Positions 50,998 through 59,206 of a stretch of DNA of 64,000 nt are shown here, in pieces (the first letter of the stretch is position 1; each line of letters starts with the position of its first letter). The notes below the pieces were generated by a model. The model ran no database searches, was not told the DNA's origin, and saw only the letters and a list, made by a program, of their open reading frames with translations. A program made the translations under genes and the position numbers. The stretch covers positions 435,081-499,080 of the forward strand of contig NZ_CP013859.1 in the NCBI RefSeq assembly GCF_001513675.1, in the 5' to 3' direction. Source of the DNA: Microbacterium sp. XT11 (GTDB taxonomy: Bacteria > Actinomycetota > Actinomycetes > Actinomycetales > Microbacteriaceae).

Positions 50998-51969
50998 TCA
51001 GGGGGCGGGGATCAGGGCCTCGGCGGCGAGCTCCTGCCAGAGCGCGGCCGGGATCTCCAGCGCCGCGAGCTCGGCGTTCTGCCTGAGCTGCGCCGGCCGG
51101 CTTCCGCCGACGACCACCGCGCGCACGGCATCCGACTGCAGCGGGAACTGCACGGCCGCGGCCGGCAGCGGCACCCCGTGGTCCGTGCACACCGCGTGGA
51201 TGCGCACGAGGCGATCCCACAGCGCATCCGGCAGCTGCCCGTACTCGTACCGCCCGTCCCGGCGCGGCTCGTCCTGCGCGAGCAGCCCGGAGTTGAAGAC
51301 GGATGCCGCGACGATCCCGGTCCCCGTCTCCCGACAGGCCGGCAGCACCTCGGCGGCGGCCGGCTGCTCGAGCAGCGTGTACCGCCCTGCGACCATCACG
51401 AGGTCGAGATCGGCCGATCGCACGCCCGCGGCGAGGGCATCCGTCACCATCGAGCCGATGCCGATCCGCCCCACCTCCCCGTCCGCGCGCAAGCCCTCGA
51501 GTGCGGGCAGCGCCTCTGCCAGCGCGAGGTCGAGGTCGTGCCGCTCCGGGTCGTGCAGGTACACCAGGTCGATGCGGTCGATGCCCAGCCGCTCGCGGGA
51601 CTCGTCGAGCGAGGCGCGGATGCCGGCATCCGAGAAGTCCCACACGCGACGGAGGTCGTCAGGCACGTGGAAGTCGTTCGCGGTGTCGAGTCCGCCCGGC
51701 TCGTGGTCGGGGTTCGGGCGCAGCAGTCGCCCGACCTTGGTGGAGAGGAAGTACTCGTCGCGCGGCTTCGTGCGGAGGAAGGCGCCGAGTCGGCGCTCCG
51801 AGAGCCCGAGCCCGTAGTGCGGCGCGGTGTCGTAATGACGGATGCCGGCATCCCACGCCGCCTCGAGCACGGCCCAGGCCTCGTCGTCGGTGAGCGGCCG
51901 GAAGAGATTGCCGAGGTTCGCGGCGCCGTAGCCCAGGCGCGGAACAGCCGGGAGCTCAGGCGACGACAT
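50998..51969 (-). CDS. L-fucose dehydrogenase (aldo-keto reductase)
   Basis: 323 residues with AKR tetrad D47, Y52 ([13 protein letters not shown]), K78 (LSTKVG) and His in VYLHDPE. It matches the NAD(P)-dependent L-fucose/D-threo-aldose 1-dehydrogenases, which oxidise L-fucose to L-fucono-1,5-lactone in the cytoplasm. It overlaps the L-fuconate dehydratase gene by 14 bases and is 49% or so similar by eye to the paralogue at 32244 only in motif regions; I did not align them. Position between dehydratase and mutarotase makes the L-fucose role very likely. Confidence 0.87.
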   Translation of the reverse strand: MSSPELPAVPRLGYGAANLGNLFRPLTDDEAWAVLEAAWDAGIRHYDTAPHYGLGLSERRLGAFLRTKPRDEYFLSTKVGRLLRPNPDHEPGGLDTANDFHVPDDLRRVWDFSDAGIRASLDESRERLGIDRIDLVYLHDPERHDLDLALAEALPALEGLRADGEVGRIGIGSMVTDALAAGVRSADLDLVMVAGRYTLLEQPAAAEVLPACRETGTGIVAASVFNSGLLAQDEPRRDGRYEYGQLPDALWDRLVRIHAVCTDHGVPLPAAAVQFPLQSDAVRAVVVGGSRPAQLRQNAELAALEIPAALWQELAAEALIPAP

Positions 51970-53251
51970 GTGCGCCCTTCCACGTGTAGGCGCGGATGCT
52001 GTCTGCCTTCATCTCCATGCCGGCACCCGGTGCGGTGGGCGCCATGTACGATCCTCCGCGGATGTCGGTCGGCGTGACGAAGTGCTCGTGGAGATGGTCG
52101 ACGAACTCGATCATGCGGCCCTCGCGCGTGCCGCTGACGGCCACGAAGTCGAACATCGACAGGTGCTGCACGGCCTCGCACAGTCCCACGCCGCCGGCGT
52201 GCGGGCACACAGGAACGCCGAACTTCGCCGCGAGCAGCAGGTTCGCGATGTTCTCGTTGACCCCGGCGACGCGCACGGCGTCGATCTGCATCACCTCGAT
52301 CGCCTCGGCCTGCAGCAGCTGCTTGAAGATCATCCGATTCTGGGCATGCTCACCGGTGGCGACGCGGATCGGGGCGACGCCGCGCGCGATCTCGGCGTGC
52401 CCGAGGATGTCGTCGGGGCTGGTGGGCTCCTCGATCCAGGCCGGCCGGAACTCCGCGAGGGCGTTCACCCACTCGATCGCCTCCGACACCTCCCAGCGCT
52501 GGTTCGCGTCGATCGCGATGGGGAAGTCGGGCCCGCACACCTCGCGCGCCTTGCGGAAACGGCGGATGTCGTCGTCGAGGTCTGCGCCGACCTTGAGCTT
52601 GATCTGGGTGAAGCCCGCTGCCATGGCCTCGCGGGCGAGGCGCTCGAGCTTCTCGTCGGAGTAGCCGAGCCAGCCGGGGCTCGTGGTGTAGCCCGGGTAG
52701 CCGGTGGCGAGCAGCTCGGCCTCGCGCTCTGCGCGCCCCGGTTCGGCGGCGCGGAGGATCTCCAGCGCCTCGTCGCGCGTCAGGGCGTTGGTGAGGTAGC
52801 GGAAGTCGACGAGATCGACGAGCTCCTCCGGCGTCATCCGCGCGAGCAGCTGCCAGAGGGGGAGGCCTGCGCGCTTGGCCTTGAGGTCCCACAGCGCGTT
52901 GACGACGGCGCCGATCGCCATGTGCATGACGCCCTTCTCGGGGCCGAGCCAGCGCAGCTGCGAGTCGCCGATGAGCTCGCGGAACGTGCCGCCCATGTCG
53001 TCGAGCAGCGGCTCCAGTTCGCGGCCGACGAGGTGCCCGGCCAGCGCGTCGATGGCGGCGACCTGCACGTCGTTGCCGCGTCCGATCGTGAACACGAACG
53101 CGTGCCCCTCGACGCCGTCGGCGGCATCCGTGCGGATGACGAGGTAGGCCGCGGAATAGTCGGGGTCGGGGTTCATCGCGTCGGAGCCGTCGAGGCTCAG
53201 CGACGTGGGGAAGCGGATGTCGGTGGTGTCGAGGGCGACGATTCGGCTCAC
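51956..53251 (-). CDS. fucD: L-fuconate dehydratase (enolase superfamily)
   Basis: 431 residues from GTG 53251, preceded by AGAGGAA. All mandelate-racemase-group catalytic residues are visible: K218 and K220 (QIKLKVG), metal ligands D248 (AIDANQRW), E274 (WIEEP) and E301 (ATGEH), and His 351 in [10 protein letters not shown], the latter a hallmark of fuconate dehydratases. It removes water from L-fuconate to give 2-keto-3-deoxy-L-fuconate. The N-terminal [26 protein letters not shown] region (key part [13 protein letters not shown]) also fits that group. Transcribed from the face-to-face promoter at 53288-53321. Confidence 0.92.
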   Translation of the reverse strand: MSRIVALDTTDIRFPTSLSLDGSDAMNPDPDYSAAYLVIRTDAADGVEGHAFVFTIGRGNDVQVAAIDALAGHLVGRELEPLLDDMGGTFRELIGDSQLRWLGPEKGVMHMAIGAVVNALWDLKAKRAGLPLWQLLARMTPEELVDLVDFRYLTNALTRDEALEILRAAEPGRAEREAELLATGYPGYTTSPGWLGYSDEKLERLAREAMAAGFTQIKLKVGADLDDDIRRFRKAREVCGPDFPIAIDANQRWEVSEAIEWVNALAEFRPAWIEEPTSPDDILGHAEIARGVAPIRVATGEHAQNRMIFKQLLQAEAIEVMQIDAVRVAGVNENIANLLLAAKFGVPVCPHAGGVGLCEAVQHLSMFDFVAVSGTREGRMIEFVDHLHEHFVTPTDIRGGSYMAPTAPGAGMEMKADSIRAYTWKGAHVVA

Positions 53252-53287
53252 GGGATTCCTCTCGGATCGGCTCGGTGCGCCGACCTC

Positions 53288-53321
53288 TTGGAGTGTAAAC
53301 ATCCGATGTCTATACTGTCAA
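53288..53321. promoter_or_regulatory. Overlapping divergent promoters sharing one operator in the fucose cluster
   Basis: Plus strand: TTGGAG (53288-53293), 17 bases, TATACT (53311-53316), driving the hydrolase-dehydrogenase pair. Minus strand: TTGACA (53316-53321), 18 bases, TACACT (53292-53297), driving fucD. The palindrome ACATCCGATGT (53299-53309) lies in both spacers, so one bound repressor would silence both directions. Exact or near copies are at 53453-53463 and 57348-57358. Confidence 0.78.
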
Positions 53322-53368
53322 CGACAGCGGCCGCCGCGCGGCGACCGATCGACCGACACAGGAGAACC

Positions 53369-54229
53369 ATGAAGTTCGCCCGGCTTGGCGCCCCTGGATC
53401 CGAGATCCCCGTTCTCGTCCAGGATGAGCGCACCTTCGACCTCCGACCTTTGACATCCGATGTGGACGGTGACTTCCTCGCCTCGGACTTCCGCGCCCGC
53501 GTCGCCGACGCGCTCGCGGCCGGCACGCTCGCCGAGCTCCCCGACGCCGTATCGCTCCGTGTCGGCTCCCCCATCGCACGGCCCGGTGCAGTGATCTGCA
53601 TCGGACAGAACTACGCCGCGCACGCCCGCGAGTCCGGCGCAGAGCCGCCGACCGTGCCGATCATGTTCCTGAAGACGCCGAACACCGTCGTCGGGCCGAA
53701 CGACACCGTGACGATCCCCCGCGGCAGCGAGAAGACCGACTGGGAGGTCGAGCTCGGCGTCGTGATCGGCGCGAGTGCCGCGTACCTCGACTCCCCCGAC
53801 GAGGCCGACGCCCACATCGCGGGATACGTCGTCGCCAACGACGTGTCGGAGCGGACGTTCCAGATGGAGGTGTCCGGCGGGCAGTGGTCGAAGGGCAAGA
53901 TCGCCTTCGGCTTCAACCCGACCGGCCCGTGGCTCGTCACGCCCGATGAGGTCGACGTGCAGAACCTCCGGCTGCGCAGCTGGGTCAACGGCGAACCGCG
54001 GCAGGACTCGAACACGAACGACATGATCTTCGACGTGCGGACGATCGTGCATCACCTGTCGCAGTACGTCACGCTCGAGCCCGGCGACCTCATCCTCACC
54101 GGAACTCCGCAGGGCGTCGCGTTCGGCGGGAAGTTCCCGTATCTGCAGCCCGGGGACGTCGTGGACATCGAGATCGAGGGACTCGGCCACCAGCGGCAGG
54201 AGTTCGTGGCATGGGAGGCACAGAAGTGA
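53369..54229 (+). CDS. Fumarylacetoacetate-hydrolase-family protein, probable 2,4-diketo-3-deoxy-L-fuconate hydrolase
   Basis: 286 residues with the FAH fold: GQNYAAHARE, the metal-binding Glu residues of TDWEVELGVVIG, VANDVSER and the GDLILTGTPQGV motif. In the non-phosphorylating L-fucose route a FAH-family enzyme splits 2,4-diketo-3-deoxy-L-fuconate to pyruvate and L-lactate, which fits exactly here. A GGAGAA ribosome site precedes the ATG. The coding sequence contains an extra copy of the promoter palindrome at codons 29-32. Overlaps the SDR gene as GTGA. Confidence 0.88.
   Translation: MKFARLGAPGSEIPVLVQDERTFDLRPLTSDVDGDFLASDFRARVADALAAGTLAELPDAVSLRVGSPIARPGAVICIGQNYAAHARESGAEPPTVPIMFLKTPNTVVGPNDTVTIPRGSEKTDWEVELGVVIGASAAYLDSPDEADAHIAGYVVANDVSERTFQMEVSGGQWSKGKIAFGFNPTGPWLVTPDEVDVQNLRLRSWVNGEPRQDSNTNDMIFDVRTIVHHLSQYVTLEPGDLILTGTPQGVAFGGKFPYLQPGDVVDIEIEGLGHQRQEFVAWEAQK
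53453..53463. promoter_or_regulatory. Second ACATCCGATGT palindrome inside the FAH-family gene
   Basis: An exact copy of the 11-base promoter operator lies 154 bases downstream of it, within the coding sequence (Thr-Ser-Asp-Val). Auxiliary operators at such distances allow DNA looping in other repressor systems; here that is inferred. Confidence 0.5.
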
Positions 54230-55008
54230 GCAGCACGGTTCCTGAGCGAGCGAAGCGAGACGAAGGGCTCGCCGGCCTGGTCGCGGTCGTCACCGGCGGA
54301 GCATCCGGCATCGGGGCCGCGATCGCACGCCGCCTGGTCGCGGACGGCGCGCAGGTCGCGGTCCTCGACCTCCACACGGCCGGGGCGGATGCCGACGTCG
54401 CGGCGTTCACGGCGGACGTGTCCGACCGGGCGTCGGTGGATGCCGCGATCGCCGCGGTCGCCGAGCGGTTCGGGCGCATCGACATCGTCGTCAACAACGC
54501 AGGCATCGGCGCGCAGGGCGACATCACCGCGAACGACGACGACGAGTGGGCGCGGGTGCTGTCGATCAACGTGACCGGCATCGCGCGCGTCACCTCGGCC
54601 GCCCTGCCGTGGCTGCGAGAGTCGCCCGCTGCGGCGGTGTGCAACACGGCATCCATCGCCTCGACAACCGGACTCCCGCAGCGCGCGCTGTACTCCGCGT
54701 CGAAGGGGGCCGTGTCGGCGCTGACGCGCGCGATGGCGGCGGATCACCTGCGCGAGGGTATCCGCGTGAACGCAGTGAACCCCGGCACGGCCGACACTCC
54801 GTGGGTGCAGCGCCTGCTCGACTCTGCCGCCGACCCTGAGGCCGAGCGCGCGGCTCTGGAGGCGAGGCAGCCGCACGGCCGTCTGGTCTCGGCCGACGAG
54901 GTCGCCGGTGCGGTCGCGTACCTCGTCAGCCCGGCGTCGGGCTCGACGACCGGCACGTGCATCGAGGTCGACGGCGGCATGGCCCGCCTCCGCCTCCGCC
55001 CCGCCTGA
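54226..55008 (+). CDS. SDR dehydrogenase, probable 2-keto-3-deoxy-L-fuconate 4-dehydrogenase
   Basis: 260 residues from GTG 54226, which overlaps the previous stop and has GGAGG eight bases upstream. TGGASGIG is at 23-30, NNAG at 90-93, and catalytic S143, Y156, K160. By place in the cluster it should oxidise 2-keto-3-deoxy-L-fuconate at C4 to the 2,4-diketo acid used by the enzyme encoded just before it. A hairpin repeat follows 48 bases after the stop. Confidence 0.87.
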   Translation: MSSTVPERAKRDEGLAGLVAVVTGGASGIGAAIARRLVADGAQVAVLDLHTAGADADVAAFTADVSDRASVDAAIAAVAERFGRIDIVVNNAGIGAQGDITANDDDEWARVLSINVTGIARVTSAALPWLRESPAAAVCNTASIASTTGLPQRALYSASKGAVSALTRAMAADHLREGIRVNAVNPGTADTPWVQRLLDSAADPEAERAALEARQPHGRLVSADEVAGAVAYLVSPASGSTTGTCIEVDGGMARLRLRPA

Positions 55009-55056
55009 CCCCCTGGTCGCCCCGCCCACCTCGCTCACCTCGCACCTCGCTCACCT

Positions 55057-55119
55057 CGCTCAGGTATGAGTTGTGGTCGGTTTTCGGCCCGATTTCCGAC
55101 CACAACTCATACCTGAGCG
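55057..55119. repeat. Long hairpin repeat, copy 2
   Basis: Perfect 24-base arms (55057-55080, 55096-55119) around a 15-base centre, same core as copy 1. It is preceded by a short-period CACCTCGCT tandem run (about 55026-55060) and stands 79 bases before the DUF559 gene. Confidence 0.92.
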
Positions 55120-55197
55120 TTCCGGGGCGCGGCGAGACGGCAGACCGGGGTGTGGATAACTCCCGAAGCGGATGCTGGGCGTGCCAGCCTGAACCGC

Positions 55198-56217
55198 ATG
55201 CCAGCACCACGACCGTTGCCACCGGAACTCGGCCCCGCGTTCACCGTGCGCCAAGCCCGCGCGGCCGGCGTGGCCCGAAGCCGCCTCCGCAAGCCCGACC
55301 TGCACGCGCCGTACCGCGGAGTGCGGAGCGTGATCCCGGCCGAGGATGCTGCGTCCGACTCGCCCTACGTCCAGCAAGCCGACGCACGACGACGCGCCGT
55401 GCGCGCGTACGCCCCCAAGCTCGAACGGCTGCAGTTCGTCAGTCACGAGTCGGCCGCGGCCCTGTGGCACGCGCCGCTGCCCCTCGCGTTCGACGAGGAT
55501 GAGCGCCTGGTCGCCCCCGAAGACCTCCCCGTGCACATCAGCACGTTCGGCCGCGGGCATCTCGTCCGCGCCTCCGGTGTCCGGGCTCATCGCGCACGCA
55601 TCGAGACGTCACGGCTCGTGCTCATCGTCGGCATCCGGGTCGCGGATCCGGCGACGACGTGGGCCAGCCTGGGATCTCTGCCGCTCATCGACCTGATCGC
55701 CCTCGGCGACTACTTCTGCCGGGTCTGGCGCACGGGTGTCGGACGACCGGATGCCGGGACACCGCCGCTCGCCACACCTGCGGAGCTGCAGCGCGCGATC
55801 GACGCGGGCCGGCGCACCGGCATCCGTCGGCTCCGCGAGGCGATCGACCTCATCCGGCTCGATTCGTGGTCGCCGCGCGAATCGGCCGTTCGCTGTCATC
55901 TCGTGTTCGCCGGACTGCCGGAACCGGAGCTCAACGTCGACGTGCACGACGAGCAGGGGCGCTTCCTCGGCTGCGTCGATCTGGCGTACCCCGAGTGGAA
56001 GATCGCGATCGAGTACCAGGGGCGGCAGCACAGCGCGACGTACGCCGCCGACGTCGAGCGCATCGCGGCGCTGCGGGCGGCCGGCTGGATCGTGATCGAG
56101 GTGACAAGCGCGCTCTTCGCGTCACCCGACCGCCTGGTCTCCCGCGTCCGCGACGCCCTCTGCTCCCGCCGCGTCCGCACGCCCCACGCTCCCCACGCTC
56201 CCCACGCTCAGGTATGA
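55198..56217 (+). CDS. DUF559 endonuclease-like protein with AbiEi-type N-terminus
   Basis: 339 residues. The N-terminal part (FTVRQARAAGVARSRLRKPDLHAPYRGVRS) looks like the helix-turn-helix of AbiEi-type antitoxins; the C-terminal 100 residues are DUF559, a Vsr/restriction-like nuclease fold, with PRESAVRCHLVFAGLPEPELN leading to DLAYPEWKIAIEYQG (candidate metal ligands D, E, K) and GWIVIEVT. Such proteins are frequent orphan genes in actinobacteria, function unknown. It is placed inside the fucose cluster, with hairpin copies on both sides; copy 3 supplies its last three codons and stop. Confidence 0.8.
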   Translation: MPAPRPLPPELGPAFTVRQARAAGVARSRLRKPDLHAPYRGVRSVIPAEDAASDSPYVQQADARRRAVRAYAPKLERLQFVSHESAAALWHAPLPLAFDEDERLVAPEDLPVHISTFGRGHLVRASGVRAHRARIETSRLVLIVGIRVADPATTWASLGSLPLIDLIALGDYFCRVWRTGVGRPDAGTPPLATPAELQRAIDAGRRTGIRRLREAIDLIRLDSWSPRESAVRCHLVFAGLPEPELNVDVHDEQGRFLGCVDLAYPEWKIAIEYQGRQHSATYAADVERIAALRAAGWIVIEVTSALFASPDRLVSRVRDALCSRRVRTPHAPHAPHAQV

Positions 56218-56267
56218 GTTGTGGTCGGTTTTTGGCCCGATTTCCGACCACAACTGATACCTGAGCG
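56205..56267. repeat. Long hairpin repeat, copy 3
   Basis: 24-base arms (56205-56228, 56244-56267) with one mismatch (CTGAT for CTCAT in the right arm) and a 15-base centre. The left arm encodes the final residues and the stop codon of the DUF559 gene. Same orientation as copies 1 and 2. Confidence 0.92.
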
Positions 56268-56400
56268 GCGGCGACCCCAGCGCCCGGCACCCGGCGACCC
56301 CGGCGACCCCAGCACCCGGCGACCCCGGCGACCCCAGCGCCCGGCACCCCAGCGCCCGGCGCCCAGCGCCCGGCACCCCAGCGCCCGGCGCCCGGAACCC
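56268..56400. repeat. GC-rich short tandem repeats
   Basis: About 130 bases made of interleaved units CCCGGCGACCCC and CAGCGCCCGGCACC in many imperfect copies, between hairpin copy 3 and the end of the lactonase gene. No gene is visible in it. The pattern suggests slippage growth of the sequence. Confidence 0.8.
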
Positions 56401-56407
56401 CGGAGCC

Positions 56408-57319
56408 TCAGCGCCCGCCGGGGATGCGATAGAAGCGGCGCGCGTTCGTCCAGAACAGGGCGTCGGGGTCGAGGCCTCGCCGCACACCCCAGTCGGCGAC
56501 CGTCCGGAACCACCGCGTCCGCGCGGTCGGCTGGTAGGCGTCGGAGCCGTCGGCCGGCGCATACGGATCGCCGTCCTCCGCGGGCCCGACGACCGACACG
56601 GGCCAGTCGCTCCCCCACATCAGCCGCTCCGGCCCGAACGCCGCGAGCGCCTCATCGAGGAAAGGCTCGAGCTGCGCCGCGGTCCAGTCGCCCCCGGCCT
56701 CGGCGGGCAGACCCGAGAGCTTGCACGAGACCAGCGGATGCCGCGCCACCGCACGCAGGTCCGACACCCACTCCGCGGCGGGGGCCTCGGGCGCCGCAGC
56801 CCGCCCCACCTCGGGCTTGCCGACGTGATCGAGCACGACGCGCAGGTCGGGCACGGCTGCGGCGAGCGCGGCGACGTCGGACAGCTGCCGCGCGCGCACG
56901 CATGCGTCGAACGCGAGACCACGGGAGGCCAGCGCCCGCGCCCCGGCGATGAACGCGGGCGATGCGGCGAGTCCGTCCGGCTCTCCCTGCAGCAGGTGCC
57001 GCACCCCGACGACGAGGTCGTACCCGGCGAGCGCGTCCAGCGCCCGCAGCGTCTCGTCTCCGCGATCGAGGCGGATGCCGGCGACGATGCCGACGACGCC
57101 GGCCTCTCGCGCCAGCCCGCTCACCCGTGCCACCTCGTCGAGGAACTGCTCCTCCACGCATTCGGCCTGCACGAACACCGCTTCCTCGACCGAGACCCCG
57201 TCGATGCGGGCGTGCTGCAGCTCGAGCGTCTCGAACTCGTAGGCGAGCGGCCCCTCGAGCCACGTGTACTCCAGGACGTCCGGCGACCACAGGTGCAGGT
57301 GCGAATCGAGTGCGCGCAT
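56408..57319 (-). CDS. L-fucono-1,5-lactonase (amidohydrolase-2 family)
   Basis: 303 residues with HLHLW at residues 7-11, LDHVGKPEVG, SCKLSGL, and MWGSDWPVS carrying the catalytic Asp (about residue 240). It belongs to the sugar-lactonase branch of the amidohydrolase superfamily; with the fucose genes around it, hydrolysis of L-fucono-1,5-lactone to L-fuconate is the obvious role. It is transcribed away from the GntR gene, and the 57-base gap between them carries the ACATCCGATG operator, so it is controlled with the other fucose genes in spite of the DUF559 insertion. Confidence 0.86.
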   Translation of the reverse strand: MRALDSHLHLWSPDVLEYTWLEGPLAYEFETLELQHARIDGVSVEEAVFVQAECVEEQFLDEVARVSGLAREAGVVGIVAGIRLDRGDETLRALDALAGYDLVVGVRHLLQGEPDGLAASPAFIAGARALASRGLAFDACVRARQLSDVAALAAAVPDLRVVLDHVGKPEVGRAAAPEAPAAEWVSDLRAVARHPLVSCKLSGLPAEAGGDWTAAQLEPFLDEALAAFGPERLMWGSDWPVSVVGPAEDGDPYAPADGSDAYQPTARTRWFRTVADWGVRRGLDPDALFWTNARRFYRIPGGR

Positions 57320-57347
57320 GACCCCATCCTGCCTCACTCCACGCCAG

Positions 57348-57358
57348 ACATCCGATGA
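57348..57358. promoter_or_regulatory. Operator ACATCCGATGA between the lactonase and GntR genes
   Basis: Ten of eleven bases match the palindrome in the fucD promoter, and both are followed two bases later by TAT. Lying in the divergent gap 19 bases before the GntR start, it suggests autoregulation. Confidence 0.6.
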
Positions 57359-57376
57359 ATATGCGAGGATGACGCC

Positions 57377-58054
57377 ATGGCTGTCACGGACGAGGCGATC
57401 GAGAAGATCAAGGCGATGATCGTGTCGGGCGAGCTGTCCCCGGGCGACCGGCTCCCGCCGGAGAAGGAGCTGGCGGAACGACTCGGACTCAGCCGCAGTT
57501 CGATGCGCGAGGCCGTCAAGGCGCTCGAGGTCATCCGCGTGCTCGACGTGCGCCGCGGCGACGGCACGTACGTCACCAGCCTGGAGCCGCACCTGCTGCT
57601 GGAGGCCATCGCCTTCGTCGTCGACATGCACGACGACGACTCGATGCTGGAGATCTTCGCGGTACGGCGGATGCTGGAGTCCCAGGCCACCGGCCTCGCG
57701 GCCACGCTCGCCACCGACGAGGAGATCGCCGCCCTCGTGCAGGAGGTCGACGGCATCGACGCGTCGGTGGGCATCGAGGAGCTCGTGGAGCACGACATCC
57801 GTTTCCACCGCGAGATCGTCCGCATGGCGGGCAACGCCTATCTCGCCAGCCTCGTCGAGCACCTCAGCAGCCAGACGGTGCGGGCTCGCGTGTGGCGCGG
57901 CCTCACGGAGGGCGGGGCGGTGGAGCGCACCCTCTCCGAGCACCGTGCCATCGCCGATGCGATCGCTCAGCACGACCCCGCCCTCGCGACCTCCCTCACG
58001 ACGGCGCACATCGCCGGTGTGGAGAGGTGGCTGCGCCAGGCGGCATCCGCCTGA
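57377..58054 (+). CDS. FadR-type GntR regulator, probable L-fucose pathway repressor
   Basis: 225 residues. The winged helix (about 1-75) includes [35 protein letters not shown] (key recognition part [13 protein letters not shown]), followed by an FCD effector domain with the metal-ligand pattern [14 protein letters not shown] and the late His residues HRAIADAI and TAHIAGV. The effector would be a sugar acid such as L-fuconate or its keto derivative. The shared palindrome in the two divergent promoters of the fucose cluster, one of them its own, supports the assignment; direct binding is inferred. Confidence 0.86.
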   Translation: MAVTDEAIEKIKAMIVSGELSPGDRLPPEKELAERLGLSRSSMREAVKALEVIRVLDVRRGDGTYVTSLEPHLLLEAIAFVVDMHDDDSMLEIFAVRRMLESQATGLAATLATDEEIAALVQEVDGIDASVGIEELVEHDIRFHREIVRMAGNAYLASLVEHLSSQTVRARVWRGLTEGGAVERTLSEHRAIADAIAQHDPALATSLTTAHIAGVERWLRQAASA

Positions 58055-58085
58055 TCGTGTCGGACCCGGCCGGTACCCTCGAAGC

Positions 58086-59144
58086 ATGAGCGACTGGACC
58101 AGCACCGCGATCGCCCTGCTGGAAGCCGACGCGAACCGCAGCGCCGACACGCACCTGCATCTCTTCCCGCTGCCGGCGGAGTGGGGCATCGACCTGTACC
58201 TGAAAGACGAGTCGGTGCACCCCACCGGCTCGCTCAAGCACCGCCTGGCGCGGTCGCTCATCCTGTACGGCCTGGTCAACGGGCATATCCGGCACGACAC
58301 GGTGCTCGTCGAATCGTCGAGCGGCTCGACCGCCGTGTCCGAGGCCTATTTCGCGCGGATGCTCGGACTGACGTTCATCACGGTGGTGCCGCGGTCGACG
58401 AGCCAGGAGAAGATCGACCTCATCGAGTTCTACGGCGGACGGTGCCACCTCGTGGAGCACGCGTCCGAGATCTCCTCCGAGGCCAGGCGGCTGGCCTCGG
58501 AGTGCGGCGGCCACTACCTCGACCAGTTCACGTTCGCCGAGCGGGCGACCGACTGGCGCGGCAACAACAACATCGCCGAGAGCGTGTTCAGCCAGCTCGC
58601 GCAGGAGCGGCATCCGATCCCCCGGTGGATCGTGGTCGGGGCGGGCACGGGCGGCACGAGCGCGACGTTCGGCCGCTACGTGCGCTATCGCCGGCACGAG
58701 ACGCAGATCGCGGTCGTCGACCCCGAGGGTTCGGCGTTCTACGACGGATGGGCGGGCACGCCCGACGCTCCGGAAGGCCGGCCGAGCCGCATCGAGGGCA
58801 TCGGGCGGCCGCGGGTCGAGCCGTCGTTCGTGCCGACCGTGATCGACGAGATGATCCGAGTGCCGGATGCCGGGTCGATCGCGGCCATCCGCATGCTGAG
58901 GGAGCGCACGCTGCACTGGGCTGGCGGCTCCACGGGCACGAACCTGTACGGTGCGTTCCAGCTCATCGCGCGGATGCGCGCGGCGGGCGAGAAGGGGAGC
59001 GTCGTGACGCTGATCTGCGACAGTGGCGTCCGTTACGCCGGCACCTACTACTCCGACGAGTGGGTCGCCGCCCAAGGGTGGGACCTGGCCCCGCACCACG
59101 CGCGGCTCGAGCGCTTCCTGGAGACCGGCGACTGGATGGAGTGA
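58086..59144 (+). CDS. PLP-dependent cysteine-synthase-like protein
   Basis: 352 residues of the tryptophan-synthase-beta fold. The PLP lysine is K51 in HPTGSLKHR, the substrate loop is SSSGSTAVS, and the phosphate loop [14 protein letters not shown] (GTGGT) is conserved. Unlike housekeeping CysK the motif GNTG is replaced by SGST, as in a group of actinobacterial PLP enzymes of unclear function. The last codons GDWME lie in a 19-base tandem repeat that continues past the stop. It follows the GntR gene by 31 bases and is unrelated to fucose. Confidence 0.85.
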   Translation: MSDWTSTAIALLEADANRSADTHLHLFPLPAEWGIDLYLKDESVHPTGSLKHRLARSLILYGLVNGHIRHDTVLVESSSGSTAVSEAYFARMLGLTFITVVPRSTSQEKIDLIEFYGGRCHLVEHASEISSEARRLASECGGHYLDQFTFAERATDWRGNNNIAESVFSQLAQERHPIPRWIVVGAGTGGTSATFGRYVRYRRHETQIAVVDPEGSAFYDGWAGTPDAPEGRPSRIEGIGRPRVEPSFVPTVIDEMIRVPDAGSIAAIRMLRERTLHWAGGSTGTNLYGAFQLIARMRAAGEKGSVVTLICDSGVRYAGTYYSDEWVAAQGWDLAPHHARLERFLETGDWME

Positions 59145-59189
59145 GGGCGACTGGATGGAGTGAAGGCGACTGGATGGAGTGAGGGCGAC
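59127..59189. repeat. 19-base tandem repeat spanning a stop codon
   Basis: GGCGACTGGATGGAGTGAG is repeated three times with one change (59127-59145, 59146-59164, 59165-59183) plus six more bases. Copy 1 contains the real stop codon; each later copy holds a dead version of the same last codons and TGA. Confidence 0.92.
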
Positions 59190-59206
59190 GCGCCTACGCT
59201 GTCGCC

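Noticed and set aside
55198..56217. Type IV toxin-antitoxin (AbiE) system
   Set aside because: The N-terminus is AbiEi-like but no AbiEii nucleotidyltransferase gene is next to it.
55049..56267. CRISPR-like array formed by the repeated elements
   Set aside because: The elements are long inverted repeats, only three, irregularly spaced by genes, with no spacers or cas genes.
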